From Tolypeutes matacus (taxonomy: Eukaryota; Chordata; Mammalia; Cingulata; Chlamyphoridae): 64,000 nucleotides of DNA. Shown here piece by piece: positions 34,880-47,831 of the stretch (position 1 is its first letter; each line of letters begins with the position of its first letter). A program made the translations under genes and the position numbers. The notes beneath the pieces are model-generated. The model was not told the origin of the DNA. It made no database searches and was given only the letters and a program-made list of their open reading frames with translations. The stretch lies in contig JAKSZT010054583.1 of assembly GCA_026826555.1 (NCBI GenBank), forward strand, positions 851,161 to 915,160, in the 5' to 3' direction.

Positions 34880-37800
34880 TTTTTTAAATATTATTGGCCT
34901 CAAAACCTAATACAATTTTTTGGAGGGGTTGAGTGAAAATATTTATAAATAATTGTGCATTATTTCAAAAACCAGTGTAGTTGGATTATTAATTCCCATG
35001 TGTCCTTTATAAAGAGGTGTTAAGGAATGATTCTCTGTTGAACTGTTTACCTTGATGCTACAGAATGATATTTCACCTCACTTTATTCCTTTCGTACTCA
35101 ATAGGACAAAATGAAAGGAGATTTTGAGTGTAGGAGTTGAATGTGAAGGGACATTCTGCGTTGTAACCTCTTTCAGAGGAAGCAATTGGATATATTTGTC
35201 ACTACGGTATGGTTTAGCCATTTGCCCAGAACACAGCAGTGATTTGCAGGTTGAACTGATCTATTCTTACCTATCCACAAACCAGTAATATAAAGCTTTG
35301 ACCTGCAGCCAGCCACAGATGTAAATTCACCCCTATTTTTGATCTACTGCTTCGTGATATCTGGTGACTTCCAACCCATAATGCAGAAGGTCCCAGGGAA
35401 CTCAGCACTTTTTGGCCAAGTAAAAGCCAATATAAAATGGAAAATCACTTATTCCATAAATAATTCCTAATCACAGCGTGTACTTTTTCTTTATTGGCAA
35501 TTAAACTCATCACTATGCTCTTCTGACAGAAAGGTTCTTTCTTCCTTAAAATTACTTAAGTATTTTATTCTTGCTGTAACCTTGATATTCTTACATTTAC
35601 TCAGCAACCATACTGAACACCTAGTAAGTGGCAGGTATTACATCTCAATGATAATAACAATAGAGATCATCAGAAAGAGCCCCATGGCCTTATATTCCCC
35701 TATAAGTGAAAGATGAAATAGCATGTAAATATTTACAACGAAACATTAGGAAAACTGTAATTGAAGTACTTGCAAAGTACCCTGCAATAGCAAAGAAGGA
35801 AGACACCATTTCAGAGAATATGCAATTGAGCCCCGAAATATGTAAACTCAAAATGTCAGTGAGCATTAGAAAGACCTCCCAATTTAATTCTCTATCATTT
35901 TGTTTGGGGATAACAGAAAATGTTTGAGAAAATCTTCCATATATTTATATGGACATTGGAAGGGAACTCTTTCTCACCCATAGAAAGGAGGGAACATTTT
36001 CCCTTTAAAAGACCCCAGGATGTTGTTTCTCTCTGAATTACCAAGCCCAAGAACATTGAGTTGAGTATGAACTTATTTAACATCAAAAATGGGATTTTTT
36101 GACTCTGAAGTATCAAACAAAAAGTAAAACCACCAGAATAACTGAAGTGTTAATTTCCTTTACCAAAAAAAAAAAAAATATACACACACACACACACACA
36201 CGCTTAAATATATACTCTTAAATAATAACACTTTCCAAAGTAAATTCTCTGCCTGCTTCTTCCTTTTGAGTTAGAGGAGCCATGACCTAATTTTTTTTTT
36301 TTAACTTTATGGATCTATTCTCCCACAAATGTAACATAATCTTATTTTTAAAAAAATTGTAGCTATTGCATAAATGTTATCCATAATCGCTTCTCCTCAT
36401 CTAGAGCAACTATTTAGAAATCTATCACAAACAACCAGTAACCTCTTTTTTGTTCCCTTTTTTGTTTTTTTGGTCTTCAATTTTTAATTGTTGCTCAAAT
36501 TATCTAACCTTGCTTCTAGTCATATCCATCATTTCCTTGGTTATTTGTGGTACTATGTTTCCTGAATGTTATAACAATGGGGTAGTAGTCTAAGAAATGC
36601 TTACTCTTCAGAATTGGAGGCAGCATTTAGAAAACTGATTTTTCTTCTAAACACTTTAGTAACATCGTTTTGCCTGAATAGGCAACTAAAGATTCATGTC
36701 TTTGAAAAAGGTATGTTAAGAATAGTCAGGAAATTATAAAAGGAACACTATAATTAGTGAAAGAACTAGGTAATTTGATATAAACTAAATTTATAAAAAC
36801 AAAAATTTTCAGCATACATTGTTGCCAATAGCCTACTCTATATGCATCTTACTCTATATGTTCATAGTTATATTCTAAACTCCAAGTTAGATATAAGTGA
36901 AAATATATGTGGAGCTAATTTAAAAAATAGGTATTTGTATTGTTGTGTTCTCTTAACTATGACTCTGTCATAGGATTTGAAAATTTGTCTATTTTTGCAG
37001 TTGTTTCTTGCTTTTCCTACATGTTAATCAATCCATCCATTTCTTGTTGTTATTACTGTGTCTGCTAATTCTTGTGTATCACATTCTGGAAAACCATATA
37101 ATGATCTTGTTAAACTGGCCTGTAAAATAAGAGTAAATAGACTCAGAATTAGGGTTTTACAGATTCCCATTTGCATAAAGCCCTGTTATTGGCACTAGGA
37201 ATTTGTAATTCATTTATTTTAGCTACTTGAGGCTGTTAATCTATTTCTGAGTCTCTGCCAGACTTTATAAGCTGACTTTATCAGAAAATTCACAAATTTC
37301 TTTTAGACTTTTGGCTACAATTATTATTAATATCTTTATCTACAGCCTTTAACCAAGTAACACAATTGAATAAATCACCTTCATTCTTGATACATTTGTG
37401 ATAATGGTAATAAGAGAAGTTAAAATTATTTTGGTAAAGATTCTCTGCAGGAGAGAAAAAAAATAACTTGGATTTGAATCAATTTTTTTTAATGGTGGGA
37501 TATCTCCTTCCATGTGATTCAAGGATCCAAGCTCCTTTCACCTTGTGTGTCTCTGCCATGTCCTGTGCTTCAGAATCCTCTGCTTCCAGCACACAAAAGG
37601 GGGGGAAGGGAGGTAGAAAACTTCATCCATTTCTTAAAAGTCCAGGTCAGAAATGATACAGATCACTTTCTGCTCCTGCTAGTTTGGCAACAAGCCACCT
37701 GACCACACCTGGACACAGTGGGGAAGTCGAAAATGCAGTCACTGGCTGGGCTGTACCGCCATTTACCACCCCACCCCAGGACAGCTTGAACTTGGGGTGG

Positions 37801-39330
37801 GTAAGTAGACAGCTCAGCTATAGGTAATAAACAACCTGGAAGTTCTGGAGACTGAGGAAAAACGCACAAATAGATAAGAGCATGCATACACACAGAGACT
37901 AAATCATCTCCCTCTTCCAATATGCAAACTGTGTATTTAACAACACTCCTGATTGAGTTAATTATGCACTTTGGGTATTATTTTCAGTAAAGGTGATGGT
38001 TTGAAATGACACCTCTCCAGTTCACCCAAAGCAATAAAAATGTTTTGCATGCAGAGCTGTGGTGATAGAGAAACTTCTATAGCGGCAAGTGCACTTACAT
38101 GGCAGCCTGTATTAAGCCAATTCAAATATTATTAAAATATGCAAATACACCAAGAGTCAGCCATAATCTTGTTAACCAATGCCATGTTCCTGCTGAAGGC
38201 TTTTAAATATGGTTATTGGCTTATTTGCTTTTTATTTTTTATGTTACATCAAACAGGTAGTAGCAAGAAGAAATGTGAAACTCAATTTCCAAAGTCACTT
38301 GTTTCTTTTGCAACGAAAAATAGACATAGGTAGCTGAATTTATCTTTTAAAAATGATTTAATTTTCACTTTAGCAGGGATGAAAATTTTAGAAATTTTGC
38401 TTTTTGCTTTTTGTTTTTTGCCTTTTATATAGTAGATATTTAATAAATATTCGATGATTTTGAATAGGTCAATGATTATTGTCACGATTTTTATTTACAA
38501 ACTCATGGATAATTGCATGGATTAAAGTACATGTTAAAATTAGCTCTCATGATGCATTCTGTCATCATAATAATCAGTATTATGATTATTAGGGTGATGA
38601 CTGTAAACATAAATCATTGATAAATATGCTGCAAATAATACTTCATTTAAAATAATGCACAATGTGCTACTTTTATAAAATTTCTCCCTAGAAGTCACTT
38701 TGCTTTTATAAAAATAGTTTTAATGTCCTAAAATCCCATTGAGTGTAATTAATTTTTAAAATCTAATAAACATCAATGTAACTGATAGGTCACAATTGAT
38801 ATCATCTATAAATCAGGTCAAGTATTAAAAAATCCATGCAAAAAAGTAATAATAATAACATTAAAAATTAAAAAAAAAATAAAAAGTCCATGTGTTTACT
38901 AACATTCTTATTCTCTATTAATTATTAAAATAAACAAGGCAACACTGTTGTGGAAAGTTTTTCTTTGTATTCTTTATTCTTTACCCTCTATTACAACATA
39001 CAAATGTTGTCATTGCACTCATAGTGTATTAAATTTATTTTTAGATGTCATGATACAAAAAAGCAAATGATTTTATTTTAAGCCTATCAGATATGAATTG
39101 AAGCATGGGATTAAAATATTTAAAGTCGGGGATGGAATTCATTATGATAAATGAAATACCATCTCATTCTTGTCCTCCTAACTGTAAATGTTTATTGATT
39201 TAAATGTTTTCCAAGGAAAATTATCCAGCTTGCTTCTTTGTGTTCAGCATAAATGTGGAGAATCCTATACACAAAGAAAAAATTACCTGCCTAATTGATT
39301 ACCATCCACTATGCTGTATAACTCTGGTTA
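34880..39330. other. Unique AT-rich intronic DNA
   Basis: No gene or confident repeat. It contains an (AC)n run at 36182-36201 after an A run, a T run near 36291-36302, and AT-rich stretches around 38500-39100. An L1 or other old fragment around 36430-37120 is possible but not demonstrable by eye. Confidence 0.35.
36182..36201. repeat. (AC)n microsatellite
   Basis: Ten uninterrupted AC units directly after an A-rich run. Confidence 0.95.
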
Positions 39331-39343
39331 AAAGTTTTAATCT

Positions 39344-39440
39344 GGGGGCGGATGTGGCTCAAATGGTTGGCGTCTGTGTCCCATATGGAGGGACCTGGGT
39401 TCAATCTCTGGGACCTCCCAGTAAAATTAAAAAAAAAAAA
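39344..39440 (+). mobile_element. DAS-type SINE, monomer
   Basis: A single tRNA-like unit: gggggcggatgtggctcaaa (A-box region) then 'gggttcaatctct' (B-box region), directly followed by an A tail (about 39428-39443). Flanks aaagttttaatct (39331-39343) and aaagtttttaatct (39441-39454) are a near-perfect target-site duplication, so this is a clean and fairly recent insertion. Confidence 0.9.
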
Positions 39441-39999
39441 AAAGTTTTTAATCTAATTACCAAAGTTAGGTCATTACCTTGAAAGTTTGAAATCATATCT
39501 CTATATTCAGATGTTGGCCATGTTTGGGTGCCAGGATAGGGAAATGAGAGATGTCAGTGTGGCCAGAAAAAAGATTCGTGGACGTTTAAACCCATGAAAA
39601 GGGAATACTCGATTTATGTGTTTTATAAAAATTGCTAGTCATAGAAAGGTTTTTATGTAACAGAGTTGCCTAAGAAGTGTATTTCTAAATAAGGCACTCC
39701 GATATTGAGAAGCTGCATTTGCTGAATAATTTATTGAATTATCTTATCCAATTTATTTTCGATTATGTTAGGATAGGAAGCAAATTCTATTTGAAATATT
39801 TCATGCTACACAGTGCCGTTGGTTGATCAAATATGACAAAAGGGAATAAATAAACCTCGTGGATATATATTTTTTCTAGGACACATTTTACCTCCTCAGG
39901 AAGATTAAAAAGCAATTCATTTCCTTTAAAAGTGTTTTGAAAATGAATTATCCCAGGTTCACTGACATTCCTTTTACCATGATTACATGTTAAGATCAT

Positions 40000-40225
40000 A
40001 ATAGCTAGGATTTATTGAGGTTTTACTATGAACAAGGCATAACACTTAAGAGTTTTATGTATGTTAACTCCTTTGGTCCTGTGAGATAATAATATTATTT
40101 CCATTTTAATAATGAGGACATTGATACATAGAATGATAACTAACTTGCTCACACTTATTGCATCTCTAACCAGTGGAGTAGGATTTGAGTCCCAAGAAGT
40201 CGAATACCAGAGACCTTTGCCCCGA
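40000..40225 (-). repeat. MIR SINE
   Basis: Reverse MIR: 'agctaggatttattgaggt' near 40003, 'aacaaggcataacactta' near 40032, 'taggatttgagtcccaag' near 40179. Confidence 0.7.
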
Positions 40226-41469
40226 GTCACACTGTCTCTCTATTGGATACAGCCAAACGTTGAGTTGGGTGTTAAGGTTTTGCAAAGAAGTTATCACAAT
40301 GTATCTAAATAAGCATGACTTCATGATATTACCGAGCAACCAGTAAGTCAATGGAATACACATGTACTTCATTTCTATATATAAAAGATAGAAATGATAG
40401 TACCCATTATTTCTTTTGATTTTTTATTTTTAGAAAACTCTCAGAACAGCTAATTATGGAGGAAAGGGGGAAAATATTGGGAGTTATTTTATTCAGCACT
40501 ATATATTAACCAAGGTGGTAACGTCTTTTCATTTGTTTGTAAGTAAAGCATCATGGAAAAGGCTAAATAAAATATATTCAGCTGAACCATATGAAGTTGT
40601 CATTTTGTAGGTCAAAAAATAGTCACATATTGGTAATTTCATTGGATTCAATCTATTACCAATCTAATGCCACAAGTACATATTAAAGAGTAGGTCAGAA
40701 ATTATGATGGAGGAGATGCAAGGATTCAAAAGGAGTAAAACATGGTCCTTGTCAGGAGGGAGTTTACAGTGTGATTGTAGAAACCTTACTTACTAACCTG
40801 TAAAGGTAAATGATACCACTCAGGAGAGCTCACAGAGGGAAATTCTGTGTAGATGCTGGGCTCAGAGAGTGCTCCATACAAACCCAAGAGAAGTATAAGA
40901 GTAGAAATGACTCCCAGGCTTTCAGAAAGGGCTCTGCAACCTCAGTGTCCCTCCCAGGAATGGTTTTGCCTTAGTTTAGAAACCCCTGCCAGGGGGTGTG
41001 CAGAGGGCTTCGGGACTGAGTCTTCCACCCTTGGGTAGTCTCGCTCTCCTGCTATTCCCCTGCAGCTCTTCATTTCCCCTCTGCAGGCCAGGCCCTGGTG
41101 ACCTGCTGATTACACGCTGCAGCAAACCCCAACCATTGCCCATCCCCAGCATCTCACCTTGGCCTCTGCCTATCTCATTTCAAATATCTCTTTCAAAGTG
41201 ATCAAAACAGTGTTGTAAGTTTAAGGAGAGAGAACCCTGGAGAATCAGAGTATGTAGAGAAAGCTTCACATGGAGAATGTGTGAGCCTTGAGTAGAGATT
41301 TGAACAATGGGTAGAATTTGGATGAAAAGGAGAATAAGTAAAAGGATATTCGGGGTGTGGAAACAATGGAACTCAAAGGAGAGCATGTGAAGAGGAGATG
41401 CTAGAGTAAAGTTTTCACTTAGTGGAAGTTAAGAGAGGAGAAATGAAAACAATTGTGCCGAGTCCTCAT

Positions 41470-41610
41470 TATTGAGCTGTAGGTCACAACAAAAATAGCC
41501 ACCATGTAACGAGCACAAGGTACTTGTCATATGACTTCTTCAATTTTAGCAATCACCTGCAAACCAGATGAGAAGGTGAGATCCAGAGAGCGTAAGTGCC
41601 ATATCAAAGG
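41470..41610 (-). repeat. MIR SINE within L2
   Basis: Reverse MIR wording: 'gcacaaggtacttgtcatat' near 41513, 'accagatgagaaggtgagat' near 41563. Confidence 0.6.
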
Positions 41611-41639
41611 CTAAATTTTAAATTTATTTTTAGTTGGCA

Positions 41640-41865
41640 ATCACTTTTAAAACATTTACTAGGTCACATGCTCAGTTCTAAGCACTTTACAAAAATTAAC
41701 TTATTTAAACTGCACAGAACCCTAGTGAGATAAGTGCTATTATCTCTCAATTTATCTGAGAGCTAAATGGGGTATACTCAGGTGTCACATACTTTGGTCA
41801 AAGTCGCACAGTTTATAAACGATGGAACCAGAATTCAAACACAGGAAGTCTTATTCTTGCTAATA
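41640..41865 (-). repeat. Second MIR SINE within L2
   Basis: Reverse MIR: 'cagttctaagcactttac' near 41674, 'accctagtgagataagtgc' near 41720, 'gaaccagaattcaaacacagg' equivalent near 41825. Confidence 0.75.
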
Positions 41866-42324
41866 GTTGTAAACTGGGGGATCGCTAAAGTTTTTTGAGC
41901 AGGATAATTACATAGCAGAGTGGCCTGTAAGCATTGTTAAATACTTAAATAGGAGTTCACATGGAAGACTCTGGCTATAATTTTATTCTGAGGTGACTGT
42001 GGTCTGGGTTAGGGCATTGTTGGTGAGGGCAGAAAGAAAAAAACACATGTGAGAAATATTACAAGGGAATAAAGAAGATTTGGAAACAAATAAGGTATGA
42101 ACGATAAATGTGCAGGATGATTCTGAAGATATTTACCTGCCCAGCTAAAATTATAATGCAACTATCTGAAATAGGAAAGTTTGCAAGGTGTATTTCAAGG
42201 CCAATTTTGTGTCCAGGCTCGAAAATTCAAGTAGAAATATCCAATAAACCACTGGAGATAGAAACCTGGGGTTCCATTGTACATTAGATGCACCTATATT
42301 CAATAGTGTGGTTATGTTATATCA

Positions 42325-42455
42325 TGATAATTTATTTATGTATCTCTTTCTCCTACCAAACTGTGATTTCTAGGCCCTCTTATCCTTTTCAGTCCTCATT
42401 GCCTGCCAAAATAGTAGATGCTCAATAAATATGATTTAATAAATAAGAATTTTCC
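42325..42455 (+). repeat. L2 LINE 3' terminus
   Basis: Forward L2 3' end: 'aaatagtagatgctcaataa' (near 42409) followed by 'atatgatttaataaataag'. Confidence 0.6.
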
Positions 42456-43009
42456 AAATAATGATAGCTATGGTCATGAGATCTAATGAAGATAGTAGGG
42501 AAATAACCAGATGTCACATTTCTCTTTCCTTACCCTGGAGATTGTGGGCTCATCTATACTTTCCATAATAGAACCTGAAACTTGCAACCTGTGATAATGT
42601 AGATTAAAATAAATCACCAGATGCTTAACAAAATATTACCTTAGAATTCTCTTAATGGTTTAGTAGTTGGAATCAATAAATGTCTATTACTTTCATGTCT
42701 TTAATTATGCTTATCTAGAGTACTTCTTAATAGGCTATAAATGATATAGAGGAACAAATTCTTTGCAGCTTTAAATGGTATTGTGGGGAACTCTAAGAAG
42801 AACATTCATGTACTAAAAGTGACTCTTATTTCTTGATTATAAATAGAAATGCATTTTGACCCTGTGATCTCCCGAAAAGAGCAGATTGATGGCATAATCT
42901 TAGCGGTTCAAATTTTATTTATTATTTCATACATAATATCATGATGAGTATAAGATTCCTCTTTATGCTTATAATATGTGAGATAATTGAGAAATGTGGA
43001 TTTCTTAGA

Positions 43010-43250
43010 TGGTGTCACATACACAATATTTCTAGAGCCTTTTCTACTTGTTTCCTTTCCTCCTCTTTCTCTCTGTTTTCTTCTTTTGCCCCCCAGGAAT
43101 ATATATTGTCTTTACCATTCATTTGCTACTTGCTTCTTTAAGTTTTAGTTTCATGCACAGAGAATTTTTGGCTCCTTGAAGGCAGAGATACTGTGTCTCA
43201 AATTTTAAGGATCTTCCCCAGCACCCAGCACTAGCTCCCACCTATCCACA
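43010..43250 (+). repeat. L2 LINE 3' end
   Basis: Contains the forward L2 hallmark 'ggctccttgaaggcagag' at about 43170 and 'ttccccagcacccagcac' at about 43214. Confidence 0.6.
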
Positions 43251-43849
43251 TGAAGTATGTCCAATTGCCATTTATTGATTGACAGCCTTTCGAGTTCCCC
43301 AGATACTTTGCAAGTAGTATTTGAGCATCCCCTATCAAGTAGATTACTATGATTATGAGAATTTTGCACATGAAGAAAATAAACAAGATATTGAACTGAA
43401 AATTACCTGTAGAAATATGGTTGAAGAACAAAGTCAGTCTTCTAGGGGCTGCCCCAACAAAGTTTGTATGTCTGATTTGTTCCTCTTTACTAGGTTGACT
43501 TTACATTTGTAATAGTTGTTGCTGTTCTTTGCAAAATTGACTGAAACCACTCCTTTTATACGAAGTGTCAAGTGCCCTCCTTTACAAAAACTGGATTTGG
43601 CGACCACTCCTATCTGAAACAGATGACTGTTCTCCTTAACTCTGGGTTCATGCAATTGATCATCTTCTAATGTAGTTCTCCAAGAAGAATGGCCCCTGAT
43701 GCCTGCCTCTAGACTACTCTTTCCTAGGAGCCCTCTGAAACCTTTGGTCTACTCTGAGAGCTTCGTTTGTTTTATTTACAAAAAGCTCTTCTTATCCAGG
43801 TGTTTCACTCTTGCAGGAAGGTGGCACCTTGTTGACAGCTCTGATAGTG

Positions 43850-44560
43850 AAGGAAAATTGACAAGCCCGAGCACCTAATGTCCTCAAACTACCAGTTAAT
43901 GATGGCAGTGCCCATGCCAGCCTGGCGGCCTTGATCTCCAATTAAGCATCTGTGGAAGCAGGAAAGCAGGCCCCTTAATTGGGAAGCTGCAGATGCAAGG
44001 CAGGTTGCAGTATCTGCCAAGACATTTATCAGTCAGGCCAAGCTCTCTTCCATTGCCCTGCTCTTGCATTTTGTGTTTTGTGATTCTGCAGGCTCCCCAC
44101 ATTGAAAGGCAAGGAGGTTATTTGGCGAACATCTGAATACACAAAAGTCATTTTGCATGAAGAACTTTCAGCTCCATAAATAACCTCCTACTGAACCAGG
44201 ATGCATGACGAATTTAGTCCTAATTGCGCGTTATTCTCACCCTTCCCCCACACCTCCCATTAAGATATATTGTCTAGGACACATGCAAGAGATCTGTTTG
44301 CAGCTATCTTTTACATAGGACTGATTGTTTAATTGCAGATTAAAGATTAATGCAAGTATAATGATTCCATGAGGACACTTCAGACAAAAGCATCCTGCAT
44401 CAGGCTGCCTGCCTCCATTTTTCAATTTGACCATAAATTTGGCTGGGAATTAAATAGTAAGTAGCCGTGATTGCAACTCTGGTCTCTGAAGGCACTCACG
44501 GGAATGAAAATAAATGAACAGGCTCTCACACAAAGCATGTTTCATTATGGTCATTAGTGG
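43850..44560. promoter_or_regulatory. Candidate conserved noncoding enhancer block
   Basis: A repeat-free block of balanced composition with many ATTA/TAAT homeodomain cores (for example 'cttaattggg', 'gtttaattgcag', 'aaagattaatgc'), a CpG-containing 'taattgcgcgttatt', and a 12-bp perfect inverted repeat (44112-44123 with 44178-44189). Such sequence is typical of developmental enhancers in large introns. Regulatory function is inferred from texture only. Confidence 0.3.
44112..44189. repeat. 12-bp perfect inverted repeat, arms 54 bp apart
   Basis: aggaggttattt (44112-44123) and aaataacctcct (44178-44189) are exact reverse complements. Confidence 0.85.
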
Positions 44561-47389
44561 GCAGATTCTCAGCAGTATTGAAGGTGAAATTGTCTAGAAG
44601 AGATGTTGGCACATGTCTGTTAAGAATGGGCTGAAAAGTATGGTGAAAAGTATGAAAATGGTGTTGGTTAGAGAATGATGGCCGAATACTACTTCAATTT
44701 TAATTCCTTTTGTTAGTAAACCTGTGTAAAAGGTATTGGGCAATAGGTTACTTATGCCACAGAACCAAATAAATACAAGTTTAGTTAATCTGGACTCAAA
44801 CCTGGCATTATATAGAATAAAAATATAAATATTAACTGCATAGATTTATATTCTGATTATTTGATAAATATACTTGCATAAAACAGCCAAGTAAAATTAT
44901 CATCAAATAAATGTGAAATCATGAAAGGCCCATGGGTAATATTATATCCGACCTATTCCATATATGCGGTAGCAAGTTTGGTTGGGAAGCACTAATCTTT
45001 GGATTGCTCTTGTGTCTTTCAGGTAAGGACAGTTTTTCCTTAAACTTTGGCATTGTTGACATGTTGGCCATGCATTTTAAGTGTGGAATTAAATTTATTT
45101 CCTCTTTTTATTTTCCTGCTTATCTGAATACATATCAACCCTAGTGACTATACATAAGAGGTCAAATTTGGCAGTTCCGTTCTTTTCTTCTTGACCACTG
45201 GTACTATGCCTAAAGTAATATATTTCATTCCATAGGTACTTTGAATGAAACCAAACTCTTAAATAAAGATACTTACATGTGCATTAGCTTAAGTCAGGCT
45301 GTTTTGGGAAAGCAGGGTTTTACTCTTTACAAAGGAATAAAAGACCAGAGATATTCCTATTAAATGTTAATATGGCTTAAAACATTTTTACCTGTTGACA
45401 GTTTACGTGAAGCCAAGGCATACCCTAAAGTCTGACAAGATATGGGCTTTCCTTCAAGGCCTCCACGGTTTCATAGACGTCCTCCTTCATGGAAGAGCAA
45501 GTACAACTGTGATAAAAATAATGACCCAGTGGAGATGTTTACAAAAGAGCTAAAATGTTACACAACCACAATGAATTCTGTTCCTTATGTTAGGAGGGGA
45601 AAAAAAACATTATTTCCTACTCTTCATGCTATCTGTAACTTTATAAATTGATGGAGCTACATTAAAGCTTAATAAACTTTCTGTTAAAACTGTAATGCCT
45701 CGGACACACATCAAATGTCTGGGTTTAACCATTTTTAGATATGTTCCAAGTCAGAATTATAAAGGAAAATGATAGCATTTTTTAGTTACTAATAATAGTT
45801 TTTAAAGGCCCGAAATGAAAGCAAGTATTTGTGAAAGAAAAATGTTTTCATTTCTTTTATGTAATCCATTCAAATTTTCAGCATTACAGCTGACATGAGG
45901 ATTTCAGGATAAGAAATAATGACTTTATAATATAACAGATGACATATTAATGAGATACAGTGGGGACACTGGAAAATAAAAAGGAAGTGATCATATCCTA
46001 ACTTGGTTGTGAGTATCTCTGTTTTGGATTGATACACAGAAGGGAAAAGCTGATTTTCTCTTGAGATTGGGGCAGTATTGATTTGTCAAGACACTAAAGG
46101 ATTGTCAGATTTTTTGGCCTTTATTTTTTCCAGTGCAATAGAACAGTGAATATTATGATATTATTATGATAATATATCCATTTTTACTTGGTTCCATTAT
46201 CACTTCAAGATACTTCTCTGGCTGAGAGAATGATTGAATAACTTTTCATGTGCATGAGATTATTTTATGAACAAGGTTAACCAGTTGCTCGCTATTTTCA
46301 CTGAAGAATGAACAAGAAAAGATAGTTTAAATTGAAGTCGCAATTTTCTAAGTTGCATGGGAATCGTGGTCATTGACATCATCATCAGTCCAAAGCATTC
46401 CTACATAGGAGCTTCTGCTGTACACAGAGAAAAATGCTTCTCTCCGTAAAGGTGGTTAGACAAAAGAAAGGTTTAACATGTGAATCAGGACTCAGGATTC
46501 CCATTTTTGGAGATGTCTGTATAGTCATATAAATATAGCATGGTCCTTTGTTCAAGAGAGCTGTAACAATGTTACATTAAAGAACATTTGAAAATGAGAA
46601 CCTAGAAACTATGAGAAATGTGGGAATTAATTAATATATGTACGTATTAAGAACTCTTTTTCAATCCTTAAAAATCACCCATTTGATTCACCTGTTTTAT
46701 CCACTGTGAATAACCTTCTATTAAATGGGAGTGAACATCACTGGTCCATAACTTTATAAAACTAGGTCAAATGAAATAGTGTAATTCGCATGAACCAAGA
46801 TGGTTCATCTCTCGTGACCATGTGATTCTTTGCATATTTTAAATTTGTGTTTTATGTGCCTGGTATATTGGTGCAGAGTTTTTCCTCTCCAAATTGTGTT
46901 ATGATTAGAGTTCCAGGGCATGCTTGTGGCTATGTCAGCAATTCCTTCTTTCACTCACATTAGCCATCTCTTTCACCAGCCACCTGTTGAGAGAGCAACT
47001 AGGCTACTTATTTCCTGTGGCCTTAGAGTTCTTCTGAGGTGAGGTAGCCCATCAACCACATTATAGTTCTGATCCCGGTCACAAGACACATGGGGCTGGC
47101 ACTAACCCATGGCTAGGTTTTACATAGTGAAATTACGTTGGAATTGAGATTTGGAATTCTTTGGTAAAATTTACTCCTGCTTCTTTGTTCTATGGCTACC
47201 TATTGTAATATGTATATAGATTTTTCACTGTATAAGAGGGCTAGCTGTGATTTATATCTTTTTTAGACTATTGTAGATTGAACACCAAAACTTAATATGT
47301 TCTTTCGATATGAAAAGTGGTTAGTAGTAGGTTTTATTCCACATCTTAGATCCTGTGTGGGAGAGAGCACGATTCTACCTCTGCATGCA
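44561..47389. other. Unique intronic DNA
   Basis: AT-rich with no recognised repeat. A 69-codon frame with nearby polyadenylation signals is listed separately. The part 46880-47160 is GC-richer, and I could not assign it. Confidence 0.35.
45442..45651 (+). other. Unassigned 69-codon ORF followed by polyadenylation signals
   Basis: The frame begins MGFPSRPPRFHRRPPSWKSK, is basic and proline-rich at its N terminus, and ends at TGA 45649-45651. An ATTAAA and an AATAAA occur 9-25 bases after the stop, and a plausible splice acceptor (tttttacctgttgacag) ends at about 45402. I do not recognise the protein. It could be an intronic terminal exon, the tail of an old processed pseudogene, or chance. 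No domain or signal peptide was seen. Confidence 0.15.
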
Positions 47390-47395
47390 ATGTAA

Positions 47396-47700
47396 CTTTT
47401 TTTAAACAAATCAATTTTGTCGATACATATTAGTAAAGCATAAATCCATCCAAAGTGTACAATCAGTGGTGTTTGGTGTAATCATCTAGTGCATTCATCA
47501 CTTCAATTATTATTAGAGCTTTTTCATTATTCCAATAATAATAATAATAAACAAAAAACAGAAAAACAAACAAAAACTCGTCACTTCTCAGTCTCTCTAT
47601 GCTTCCCCAGCCATACATTGCTGCTCTTCCGTTTCTGCCTTTCTAGTTTATTTGTATTTATATTTTGTAAAAACAGTCTTAGAAATGGAATATGTAACAT
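47396..47700 (-). mobile_element. L1 3'-end fragment, antisense
   Basis: A T run (47397-47403, antisense poly(A)) is followed by 'ccatccaaagtgtacaatca' near 47447 and 'ctagtgcattcatcacttc' near 47487, the usual terminal L1 3' UTR in reverse. A degenerate (AAT)n/A-rich patch lies at 47534-47577. It is strongly 5'-truncated. Confidence 0.6.
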
Positions 47701-47803
47701 AACTTTAATGAAGGAGGAAAAAGGAAACTAACTAACTAGATAAAACAGTCTCAGGCTCAGTTACCAGGTGGAAACTTTTATTTAAATCTATTATATTTTC
47801 TTA

Positions 47804-47831
47804 CCTCCTCCTCCTCCTCCTCCTCCTCCTC
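47804..47831. repeat. (CTC)n trinucleotide repeat
   Basis: About nine CTC units, followed by 'aggagg', which can pair back onto the array. Confidence 0.95.

Larger units (their letters stand above)
40690..42285 (-). repeat. L2 LINE, antisense, interrupted by two MIRs and a GC-rich segment
   Basis: Reversed L2 pieces at about 40715-40860 ('catggtccttgtcaggaggg'), 41200-41460 ('gagatttgaacaatgggtag', 'aacaatggaactcaaagg') and 41880-42285 ('ttttttgagcaggataatta', 'tccaataaaccactggag'). The collinear order suggests one original element. A GC-rich stretch at about 40900-41170 is not L2-like and unassigned. Confidence 0.55.

Noticed and set aside
43850..44560. Protein-coding exon in the conserved-looking block
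   Set aside because: No long open frame with splice signals; the short frames present (for example 43896-44102 and 44237-44434, minus strand) show no recognisable protein.
47390..47698. atgtaac at both edges as the target-site duplication of the L1 fragment
   Set aside because: The sequence continues as L1-like wording across the right copy, so the match is probably coincidence.
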